A DNA stretch of 5,468 nucleotides from Acidobacteriota bacterium (GTDB taxonomy: Bacteria; Acidobacteriota; Aminicenantia; UBA2199): assembly GCA_028749105.1 (NCBI GenBank), contig JAQUQF010000135.1, forward strand, positions 1 through 5,468, written 5' to 3'. Under the pieces are notes generated by a model. That model was not told the origin of the DNA. It did not search any database and worked only from the letters and a program-made list of their open reading frames with translations. Made by a program: the position numbers and the translations under genes. Positions 1-5,175 of the stretch are shown in pieces; the first letter of the stretch is position 1, and each line of letters opens with the position of its first letter.

Positions 1-1
1 G

Positions 2-433
2 ATCCGCATCCAGCTGGCTGCGGTTCTCAAGTCCATCATCTCGATGCGGCTGCTGCCGCGCGCCGACGAGAAGGGCCGCGTGCCGGCCGTCGAGATCCTC
101 ATCAGCACGCCGTTCATCCAGGACTGCATCGTCACTCCGGAAAAGACCAAGCTCATCAAGGAGGCCATCTCCCAGGGCATCTCCCAGTACGGCATGCAGA
201 CCTTTGACCAGTCGCTCTACTCCCTTTACCTGAAGAATCTCATCTCGTACGAGGAGGCCCTGAAGTGGGCCAGCAACCCCGACGAATTCAAGCTCAAGAA
301 GATCGGCGTTCAGAGCGCCAAGGACATGTCCATGGAAGAGATGGAGAGGCGCATGTCCGAGATCGGAGTCGGGGCGCCGGAAAAGGTGCCGGAGGACACG
401 ACACGCGATCACCACCTGCTCGAGATCGAATGA
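2..433 (+). CDS. pilT: Type IV pilus retraction ATPase PilT/PilU family, C-terminal part (5' end outside window)
   Basis: Only the last 143 residues are visible, read in the frame starting at base 2; the Walker A, Walker B and His-box parts lie upstream of the window. The family forms hexameric cytoplasmic ATPases at the base of type IV pili that drive pilin disassembly and twitching. Recognisable family signatures are RLLPRADEKGRVPAVEIL (visible residues 16-33), STPFI (35-39), YGMQTFDQSL (63-72) and ISYEEAL (81-87). The segment aligned with the AIRNLIRE motif of classical PilT reads FIQDCIVT, so that motif is not conserved; GMQTFDQSL and ISYEEAL also occur in PilU-type proteins as I remember them, so PilU is possible. 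After NPDEFKL the protein continues about 45 residues as a charged Met/Glu-rich tail, longer than in short PilT proteins. The stop codon overlaps the alaS start as ATGA. Family assignment is firm; the T-versus-U choice is open. Confidence 0.9.
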   Translation: MRIQLAAVLKSIISMRLLPRADEKGRVPAVEILISTPFIQDCIVTPEKTKLIKEAISQGISQYGMQTFDQSLYSLYLKNLISYEEALKWASNPDEFKLKKIGVQSAKDMSMEEMERRMSEIGVGAPEKVPEDTTRDHHLLEIE

Positions 434-3048
434 TGACGGGCAACGCCGACATCCGCCGGACTTTTTACGAGTTCTTCCAGGAGCAGGGCCACCAGCGGGT
501 CCTCTCTGCGCCCCTCGTCCCGGCCAAGGACCCCTCCCTGCTCTTTACCAACGCCGGCATGAACCAGTTCAAAGGCGTATTTCTGCAGGAGGAAAAGCGG
601 GATTACCGCCGGGCGGTCACCATCCAGAAGTGCATGCGCGTTTCGGGCAAGCACAACGACTTCGACGAGGTCGGCCACACCGATTTTCACCATACGTTCT
701 TCGAGATGCTCGGCAATTTCTCCTTCGGGGACTATTTCAAGGAGAAGGCCTGCGCCTACGCCTGGGAGCTGCTGACGCGCCACTACCGCCTGCAGCCCGA
801 GCGCCTGTGGATCACCGTTTTCCGCGACGACGACGAGGCCTTCCGCATCTGGGAGGAGCAGATCGGTGTGCCAGTGGCGCGCATTCACCGGCTGGGCGAG
901 AAGGACAACTTCTGGCAGATGGGCGACACCGGCCCCTGCGGGCCCTGCTCCGAGATCCACTATGACCGCGGTCCCGATTTCGGCCCGTCGGAATTCGTCG
1001 ACGGCAACCGCCGCTTCGTCGAGATCTGGAACCTGGTCTTCATGCAGTACAGCCGGGACAAGGCGGGGACACTGCAGCCGTTGCCCGCCCCCTCCATCGA
1101 CACCGGCATGGGCATGGAGCGCCTGACCGCCGTCCTGCAGGGCGTGGCCAGCAACTACCGCACCGACTTGTTCTCCCCCATCATTGCGCGCGCCGCCGAG
1201 CTGGCCGCCATCGATCGCGAAGCCCCTGCCTTCCAGGTGGATCTCAATGTCGTGGCCGATCACGTCCGCGCCCTGGCCTTTCTCATCGCCGACGGCATCA
1301 TGCCGGCCAACGACGGTCGCGGCTACGTGCTGCGCCGCCTGCTGCGCCGGGCGGTCAAGCACGGCAAGGCGCTGGGCCTGCAGGGGACGTTCCTGCACAA
1401 GCTCAGCGGCCAGGTCGTCGACGTGATGAAGCCGTTTTACCCGGAACTGGAGCCCAGCCGAGAGTTCATCGCCCGGGTGATCGCCATTGAAGAAGAGCGC
1501 TTCAATCGGACCTTGGCCAATGGCCTGAAGCTCTTCGACGACCTGCTGGTCGCGGCCATCGAGAACAGGCAGGAGCGCCTTTCCGGCAGCGACCTCTTCC
1601 GCCTCTCCGATACCTACGGCTTCCCCCTGGATTTCGCCCGCGACCTGGCCATGGAAAAGGGCGTGGGCATCGACTTCGAGGCCTTTCAGCGCGAGCTGCA
1701 GGGCCAGAAGGAGCGCTCACGGGTCAGCCTGCAGGAAAAGCGCCGTGAGGCCGTCGGCCTGGAGGGCGTCGAGCGCCTGGCCAGCGAATTCACCGGCTAT
1801 GACGAGCTGCAGTCCGACGCCGTGCTGCTGGCCATCTACGCCCAGGGCAAAAAAACGGAGCGCCTCGCCGCCGGCCAGAAGGGCATCCTGGTCTTTGACC
1901 GTACCCCATTCTACGCTGAGGGCGGCGGCCAGGTGGGCGACAACGGCAGCGGCAAGACCGGCGCCGCCTACTTCACGGTCAGCGACACCAGGAGGGCCCC
2001 GGGAGGGGCGATCCTCCACGAGGCGCAGGTCGGCGAAGGGGTGTTGCAGGTCGGGGACAGCGCCCGCCTGGAAGTGGACCCGGCACGGCGACGGCAGATC
2101 GCCGTGCATCACACGGCCACCCACATGCTGCAGGCCGCCCTGCGCGAGGTCCTCGGCCTGCACGTCAAGCAGGCCGGTTCGCGGGTGGCCGCCGACAAGC
2201 TGCGCTTCGACTTCACCCACTTCGGCCCGCTCAATCCCGACGAACTGGAAAAAGTGGAGCGCACCGTCAATGAGAAGATCCGCGAGAACATCCCCGTGTC
2301 CCCGCGCACGGAGAGCTACGAGGACGCCCTGCGCTCCGGGGCCATGGCCATTTTCGAGGAAAAATACGGCGACACCGTGCGCGTGGTCTCCATGGGCGAT
2401 TATTCCCAGGAGCTTTGCGGGGGAACCCACCTGCAGGCCAGCGGTGAGATCGGCATGTTCAAGATCACCGGCGAAAGCTCGATCTCTTCAGGAGTCCGCC
2501 GCATTGAAGCCGTAGCCGGAGAGGCGGCTTTCGTTTACCTGGAGCGGCAGCTGCATGCCTTCCAGCAGGTGCTGAGCCATTTCGGGCAGAAAACGGACGG
2601 AGTGCTGGCTTTCCTGAAAAAGCTTGAAGCGCGGGCCAAGGAGGGCGAAAAGCAGCAGAAAAAAGGGGTGGCGGACGGCGCGCCCGACGCCGGCGAGCTG
2701 ATCCGGGGTTCCCGGCAGATCGCCGGTATCCCCGTCGTGATCGCCTCGCTGCCGGGCGTCGACCGCGGCTCTCTCAGCGGGCTGGCCGACGAGATCAGGA
2801 ACCGTACCCGCGGCGTGGCCGTCCTTTTTACCAGCGGCAACGGCGGCTCGCTGGTCGTGGCCTCGGTTTTCAAGGACTTGACAGCGCAATTCAATGCGAA
2901 TATACTGATAAAAAAGATCGCCCTCATGATCAACGGCAAGGGCGGCGGCAGAAACGACTTCGCCCAGGCGGGTGGCGATCCCATCGTTGATCCCGAGGGG
3001 CTGAAGGAGCGGATCGGCCGCGCTTTGCAGGAAGGGCATGAAGAATAG
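430..3048 (+). CDS. alaS: Alanine--tRNA ligase (alanyl-tRNA synthetase), complete
   Basis: Cytoplasmic class II synthetase that activates alanine with ATP, charges tRNA-Ala and hydrolyses mischarged Ser/Gly-tRNA-Ala. From ATG 430 the product is 872 aa, close to the usual ~875. In order: catalytic domain with TNAGMNQFK (40-48), motif 2 CMRVSGKHND with R70 and K74, HHTFFEMLGNFSFGDYF (87-103), MGDTGPCGPCSEI (164-176) and motif 3 GMGMER (226-231); EGGGQVGD at 497-504 before the editing domain; editing/zinc site HTATH (H561, H565) and CGGTH (C663, H667); a charged linker near 705-755; and a C-Ala domain with GKGGGR. All key residues are present. ATG 430 is chosen because it overlaps the pilT stop (ATGA) and gives a standard N-terminus; ATG 433 is directly next to it. 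The Shine-Dalgarno is weak (CGAGA, 421-425), fitting translational coupling. The frame is open upstream to 265 but that part lies in pilT. The 3' end overlaps the transglycosylase gene by 11 nt and contains a candidate promoter. Confidence 0.98.
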   Translation: MMTGNADIRRTFYEFFQEQGHQRVLSAPLVPAKDPSLLFTNAGMNQFKGVFLQEEKRDYRRAVTIQKCMRVSGKHNDFDEVGHTDFHHTFFEMLGNFSFGDYFKEKACAYAWELLTRHYRLQPERLWITVFRDDDEAFRIWEEQIGVPVARIHRLGEKDNFWQMGDTGPCGPCSEIHYDRGPDFGPSEFVDGNRRFVEIWNLVFMQYSRDKAGTLQPLPAPSIDTGMGMERLTAVLQGVASNYRTDLFSPIIARAAELAAIDREAPAFQVDLNVVADHVRALAFLIADGIMPANDGRGYVLRRLLRRAVKHGKALGLQGTFLHKLSGQVVDVMKPFYPELEPSREFIARVIAIEEERFNRTLANGLKLFDDLLVAAIENRQERLSGSDLFRLSDTYGFPLDFARDLAMEKGVGIDFEAFQRELQGQKERSRVSLQEKRREAVGLEGVERLASEFTGYDELQSDAVLLAIYAQGKKTERLAAGQKGILVFDRTPFYAEGGGQVGDNGSGKTGAAYFTVSDTRRAPGGAILHEAQVGEGVLQVGDSARLEVDPARRRQIAVHHTATHMLQAALREVLGLHVKQAGSRVAADKLRFDFTHFGPLNPDELEKVERTVNEKIRENIPVSPRTESYEDALRSGAMAIFEEKYGDTVRVVSMGDYSQELCGGTHLQASGEIGMFKITGESSISSGVRRIEAVAGEAAFVYLERQLHAFQQVLSHFGQKTDGVLAFLKKLEARAKEGEKQQKKGVADGAPDAGELIRGSRQIAGIPVVIASLPGVDRGSLSGLADEIRNRTRGVAVLFTSGNGGSLVVASVFKDLTAQFNANILIKKIALMINGKGGGRNDFAQAGGDPIVDPEGLKERIGRALQEGHEE
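2878..2906 (+). promoter_or_regulatory. Candidate sigma-70 promoter inside the 3' end of alaS
   Basis: TTGACA (2878-2883, 6/6 to the -35 consensus) is followed after exactly 17 nt by TATACT (2901-2906, 5/6 to the -10 consensus). Transcription would start near 2913 and give a leader of about 125 nt before the transglycosylase ATG at 3038. There is no TG extended -10. The region is locally AT-rich in a GC-rich gene, and it holds the only two ATA codons I can find in any gene of the window. The match is seen directly; activity is inferred and assumes a sigma factor of the usual housekeeping specificity. Confidence 0.6.
3029..3034 (+). promoter_or_regulatory. Ribosome binding site for the lytic transglycosylase gene
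   Basis: AGGAAG ends 3 nt before ATG 3038, within a longer purine run AGGAAGGG (3029-3036). The spacing is short. A second candidate, AAGGAG at 3004-3009, is too far away (28 nt). The start is supported mainly by the typical signal peptide it produces and by the overlap with the end of alaS. Confidence 0.5.
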
Positions 3049-3718
3049 AGCAATCGTTTTCTGCGGCGCCTGGCTCATCGGCGGCATGCTTTACGCCGGC
3101 CTGGTGGTACGCCAGGACAAGAACGGCCACATCGTCCTCTCCAACACCCTGGACAAGGGCGGCAGCGACAATATCTCCATGTCAGTCTCCAGAGCTCCGC
3201 GCTCCAAGGCCATTCCCCTGCATTACCAGCAGAAAATCCAGACGCTGACCCAGAAACATGATTTTCGCCAGGACCTGGTCATTGCCGTAGCCAGGGCCGA
3301 ATCGAGCTTCAATCCCCTCGCCGTTTCGCCCAAAGGGGCGGTGGGCATCATGCAGCTGATGCGCGACACCGCCCGTCAATACGGAGTGATCAACCGCTAC
3401 AATGCCCATGAGAACATCGAAGCCGGGGTTAAGCACCTGAAATACCTTTACGAAAAATTCCAGGGTGACATCCCCCTGACGCTGGCCGCATACAACGCCG
3501 GTGAGGAAGCCGTCAGCAAATACAAGGGCGTCCCCCCCTATCGCGAGACGCGGAACTACATCCGCCGCGTGATGTCGCAGATGGGGCTGAACTACTCTTT
3601 CTCGGCGCCCACCCGCCCCAAGACCAAGATTTACAAGTACACCACCCTCGCGGGCAACACCATCATCACCGACACCCTGCCGGCCGACATCGGCGGGACC
3701 CTGGAAGTCATCAATTAG
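3038..3718 (+). CDS. Exported lytic transglycosylase, SLT domain (Slt70/MltE-like family 1), flanked by DUF4124-like segments
   Basis: Predicted periplasmic murein lytic enzyme that cleaves the MurNAc-GlcNAc bond to leave a 1,6-anhydro end. The 226-aa product starts with a Sec-type signal or anchor: MKNR, then a hydrophobic run to about residue 24. C9 does not sit in a good lipobox. The SLT domain spans about 66-185. Catalytic Glu is E88 in ARAESSFNP (85-92); other family motifs are GAVGIMQLM (100-108), AAYNAG (150-155) and ETRNYI (170-175). A short segment right after the signal (residues 22-39, VRQDKNGHIVLSNTL) and another at the C-terminus (197-214, IYKYTTLAGNTIITDTL) resemble each other and the DUF4124 beta-strand motif, so the catalytic domain is bracketed. 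It overlaps alaS by 11 nt and precedes the membrane protein gene by 9 nt. ATG 3088 (M17) is a less likely start because it would destroy the signal peptide. The enzyme class is firm; the physiological role (pilus passage, growth or recycling) is not known. Confidence 0.92.
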   Translation: MKNRAIVFCGAWLIGGMLYAGLVVRQDKNGHIVLSNTLDKGGSDNISMSVSRAPRSKAIPLHYQQKIQTLTQKHDFRQDLVIAVARAESSFNPLAVSPKGAVGIMQLMRDTARQYGVINRYNAHENIEAGVKHLKYLYEKFQGDIPLTLAAYNAGEEAVSKYKGVPPYRETRNYIRRVMSQMGLNYSFSAPTRPKTKIYKYTTLAGNTIITDTLPADIGGTLEVIN

Positions 3719-3720
3719 GG
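3717..3720 (+). promoter_or_regulatory. Ribosome binding site supporting a TTG start
   Basis: AGGG at 3717-3720 overlaps the stop codon of the transglycosylase gene and lies 7 nt before TTG 3728. This spacing decides in favour of TTG 3728 as the start of the membrane protein. The nearby ATG 3721 opens only a four-codon frame (MTFA stop), and the next in-frame ATG (3845) would remove the first membrane segment. Confidence 0.55.
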
Positions 3721-3727
3721 ATGACCT

Positions 3728-4216
3728 TTGCCTGAAGCCAACTCCAAACCTGTCCAGGGACTCGGCAAAAGCGTTCTGATCGGAGGCGTTGCCTCCGGGA
3801 TCCTATCTATTTTCCCCGGCTTGAACCTGCTCAACCTTTTTTTTATGACCTGGATCGTCCTGGGCGCCGGCCTGACCATTCACCTGCTCAAGCGGCAGAC
3901 CCCGGACCTCGGCCGCGGCGATGCGCTGTTGGCCGGGGCACTGAGCGGCCTGACCGGCGGTGGCATTTTTGCCGTCCTCGGTTTCATGTCGCTGATCGGC
4001 ATGACCCAGGAAAAACTCGACGCCATGGTCGAATCCACGCGGGCCCTGGCGCCGTTCCTGGCTGAAAGCCCGGCCGCTTCCATGAGCAGCGGCTCATTCA
4101 AGGCCATGATGGCCGTCGCCATCTGCATGTTTCTCATGTTAGCCATCGCCGCCGGGGCGATCGCCGGGCTGGCCGCCCGCCGCATTCTGCACCCGACCGG
4201 GAGCAAGCCTCAATGA
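3728..4216 (+). CDS. Small integral membrane protein, four predicted helices, function unknown
   Basis: I cannot assign a function. The 162-aa product from TTG 3728 shows four hydrophobic segments at about residues 14-30, 33-54, 65-91 and 124-150, with short polar N- and C-termini. The segments are rich in Gly/Ala (GGVASG, GALSGLTGGG, AAGAIAGLAA), which favours tight helix packing. NLLNLFFMTWIVLGAG (33-48) resembles the second helix of small, widespread uncharacterised bacterial membrane proteins, a likeness from memory only. The 33-residue section between helices 3 and 4 (92-123) is polar and Ser/Ala-rich and would form the main loop. There is no enzymatic motif. The gene follows the transglycosylase by 9 nt and shares ATGA with the lipid kinase, so it is probably co-translated with an enzyme that works on membrane lipid. 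Coding is supported by the open frame, the tight fit between neighbours and GC-rich third positions. Early in the gene lie a perfect hairpin and an eight-T run. Confidence 0.85.
   Translation: MPEANSKPVQGLGKSVLIGGVASGILSIFPGLNLLNLFFMTWIVLGAGLTIHLLKRQTPDLGRGDALLAGALSGLTGGGIFAVLGFMSLIGMTQEKLDAMVESTRALAPFLAESPAASMSSGSFKAMMAVAICMFLMLAIAAGAIAGLAARRILHPTGSKPQ
3781..3797 (+). repeat. Perfect inverted repeat (7-bp stem, 3-nt loop) inside the membrane protein gene
   Basis: CGGAGGC (3781-3787), loop GTT, GCCTCCG (3791-3797): a fully paired, six-of-seven GC stem in codons 18-24 of the membrane protein gene, encoding GGVAS. It could form a stable mRNA hairpin about 50 nt after the TTG start. An eight-T run at 3837-3844 follows 39 nt later, too far for an intrinsic terminator. 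Structure is read directly; any role is speculative, and it may be a by-product of the Gly-Ala-Ser codons. Confidence 0.5.
4199..4203 (+). promoter_or_regulatory. Ribosome binding site for the lipid kinase gene
   Basis: GGGAG lies 9 nt before ATG 4213, inside the last codons of the membrane protein gene. Together with the ATGA overlap (4213-4216) it supports both direct initiation and coupled translation of the kinase. Confidence 0.5.
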
Positions 4217-5139
4217 ACAAGGTCCACGTGATCGTCAACCCGTCTTCGGCATGCGGCCGGACCGGCAAGCATTGGGAAACGATCAAAACGGCCATTCGTT
4301 CTCACTTCCGGGAGTTCAAGTACGTTTTCACCGAGAAGCCCCGGCAGGCGACCGAGATTGCCCGCGACCTGCTGTTGGACGGATTCGACCTGCTCATCGG
4401 CGTCGGCGGCGACGGCACATTGAACGAGATCAGCAGCGGCTACTTCCACCCCACCTCGGGGCAGGCCATCAACTGCGAGGCGGCTGTGGGCATCATCCCC
4501 TCGGGGACAGGCTCGGACTTCATCCGCTTCATGAAAGTCCCCGGCGATTTTGAAAAATCGGCCGCGCGCATCAAGAACTCGCAGAACCGCAAGATCGACA
4601 TGGGGCGGATCCGCTACGGTGCCGCCGGCACGGCGCCGAAAACGCAGTACTTCATCAATGTGGCCGACTTCGGCCTGGGCGCGGAAGTGATCCGCCGGAT
4701 CTCCTCCATCCAGTCCGGGAGCCGCGGCGCATTCACCTACTACCGCGGCCTCCTCTCCACCCTGATGAGCTACCGGAGCAAAAATGTCCGCATCACCCTC
4801 GATGACGGCCGGGAGCTGCGGGGGGAATACCTGATCGGGGCCGTGGCCAACGGGCGGATCTTCGGCGGCGGCATGATCATCGCCCCCCGGGCCGAGCCCG
4901 ACGATGGCGTTTTCGACCTGGTGCTCATCGAACCCATGAAAAAGATCGAGGTCCTGGCCAATTCGCGCCTCCTCTACTCCGGGACGATCGAGCGCAACCC
5001 CAAGGTCCACATCCTGAAAGCCCGTCAGATCCGGGTTGAATCATCCGATAAAGTCTACATCGAGTATGACGGCGAGGTCGGCGATCTCCTTCCCGCCGAG
5101 TTCACCGTGGTCGAGAGAGCGTTGAACCTCAGGATCTGA
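4213..5139 (+). CDS. Diacylglycerol kinase / YegS-BmrU-type lipid kinase
   Basis: Predicted to phosphorylate a membrane lipid such as diacylglycerol with ATP, at the inner face of the cytoplasmic membrane; the substrate is not fixed by sequence (undecaprenol or sphingoid-type lipids are handled by relatives). The complete 308-aa protein matches the usual ~300-aa length. The DAGK catalytic N-domain holds VNPSSACGRTG (8-18), the nucleotide-binding GVGGDGTLNE (63-72) and IIPSGTGSDF (94-103). The C-terminal beta-rich domain holds NVADFGLGAEV (149-159), VANGRIFGGG (211-220), APRAEPDDGVFD (224-235) and DGEVGDLLP (286-294); E288 corresponds to the conserved acidic residue of the DGE motif, proposed as the catalytic base in DgkB. 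No motif is missing. The SACGRTG form of the N-terminal loop resembles a subgroup usually written SANGRTG, a recollection only. There is no signal peptide or membrane helix, as expected for a peripheral enzyme. It overlaps the upstream membrane protein gene by 4 nt. Family is certain, substrate open. Confidence 0.94.
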   Translation: MNKVHVIVNPSSACGRTGKHWETIKTAIRSHFREFKYVFTEKPRQATEIARDLLLDGFDLLIGVGGDGTLNEISSGYFHPTSGQAINCEAAVGIIPSGTGSDFIRFMKVPGDFEKSAARIKNSQNRKIDMGRIRYGAAGTAPKTQYFINVADFGLGAEVIRRISSIQSGSRGAFTYYRGLLSTLMSYRSKNVRITLDDGRELRGEYLIGAVANGRIFGGGMIIAPRAEPDDGVFDLVLIEPMKKIEVLANSRLLYSGTIERNPKVHILKARQIRVESSDKVYIEYDGEVGDLLPAEFTVVERALNLRI

Positions 5140-5145
5140 GCACCC

Positions 5146-5175
5146 ATGAAGAAACAAATGGAGGCCTGCCCATGA
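5146..5175 (+). other. Possible nine-codon leader ORF upstream of the AAA gene
   Basis: ATG 5146 opens a short frame encoding MKKQMEACP and stopping at TGA 5173-5175, which overlaps the ATG of the AAA gene (5172) as ATGA. AGGA at 5131-5134 is a distant potential Shine-Dalgarno (11 nt). Its codons contain the GGAGG that serves the next gene. It might couple translation from the lipid kinase to the AAA gene, but it is short enough to arise by chance. Confidence 0.25.
5160..5164 (+). promoter_or_regulatory. Strong ribosome binding site for the AAA gene
   Basis: GGAGG lies 7 nt before ATG 5172, the best Shine-Dalgarno in the window, and fixes the start of the partial gene at the right edge. Confidence 0.75.

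Noticed and set aside
164..187. Tandem 12-nt near-repeat (AISQ-GISQ) in pilT
   Set aside because: PilT homologues have the same spacing in this helix before YGMQTFDQ, so it does not look like an inserted repeat; the similarity comes from codon choice.
265..429. N-terminal extension of AlaRS by 55 residues
   Set aside because: The frame is open but lies entirely within pilT; the Arg/Gly/Gln-rich extension does not look like any AlaRS N-terminus, and ATG 430 gives a standard one.
409..1398. Long minus-strand open frame (329 codons) opposite alaS
   Set aside because: It lies antisense to the catalytic domain of AlaRS and is an expected mirror of GC-rich codon usage. Its translation is low-complexity Gly/Ala/Val/Asp-rich, with no recognisable domain.
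1717..2430. Minus-strand open frame (237 codons) opposite the AlaRS editing domain
   Set aside because: Same effect: antisense to a strongly conserved gene, biased composition, no domain and no ribosome binding site that stands out.
1745..2515. Plus-strand open frame (256 codons) in another frame of alaS
   Set aside because: Its Ala/Ser/Pro/Arg/Cys-rich translation is typical of a shifted frame of a GC-rich gene, and alaS itself is intact.
2659..2668. A6G4 run and the A7 run at 1849-1855 as frameshift sites in alaS
   Set aside because: Neither aligns with the zero-frame X-XXY-YYZ phase for -1 slippage, and AlaRS needs the full reading frame; no alternative product is suggested.
3721..3735. 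ATG 3721 as the start of the membrane protein
   Set aside because: It is in another frame and stops after four codons; TTG 3728 with AGGG 7 nt upstream gives the complete first helix.
4545..4560. AT-rich inverted repeat CGATTTT / AAAATCG in the lipid kinase gene
   Set aside because: The 2-nt loop is too small, no GC extension pairs well, and the bases are accounted for by Asp-Phe-Glu-Lys-Ser codons; no T tail follows.
4210..5010. Minus-strand open frame (266 codons) opposite the lipid kinase
   Set aside because: The sense strand has all DAGK motifs from end to end; the antisense translation is compositionally biased with no family resemblance.
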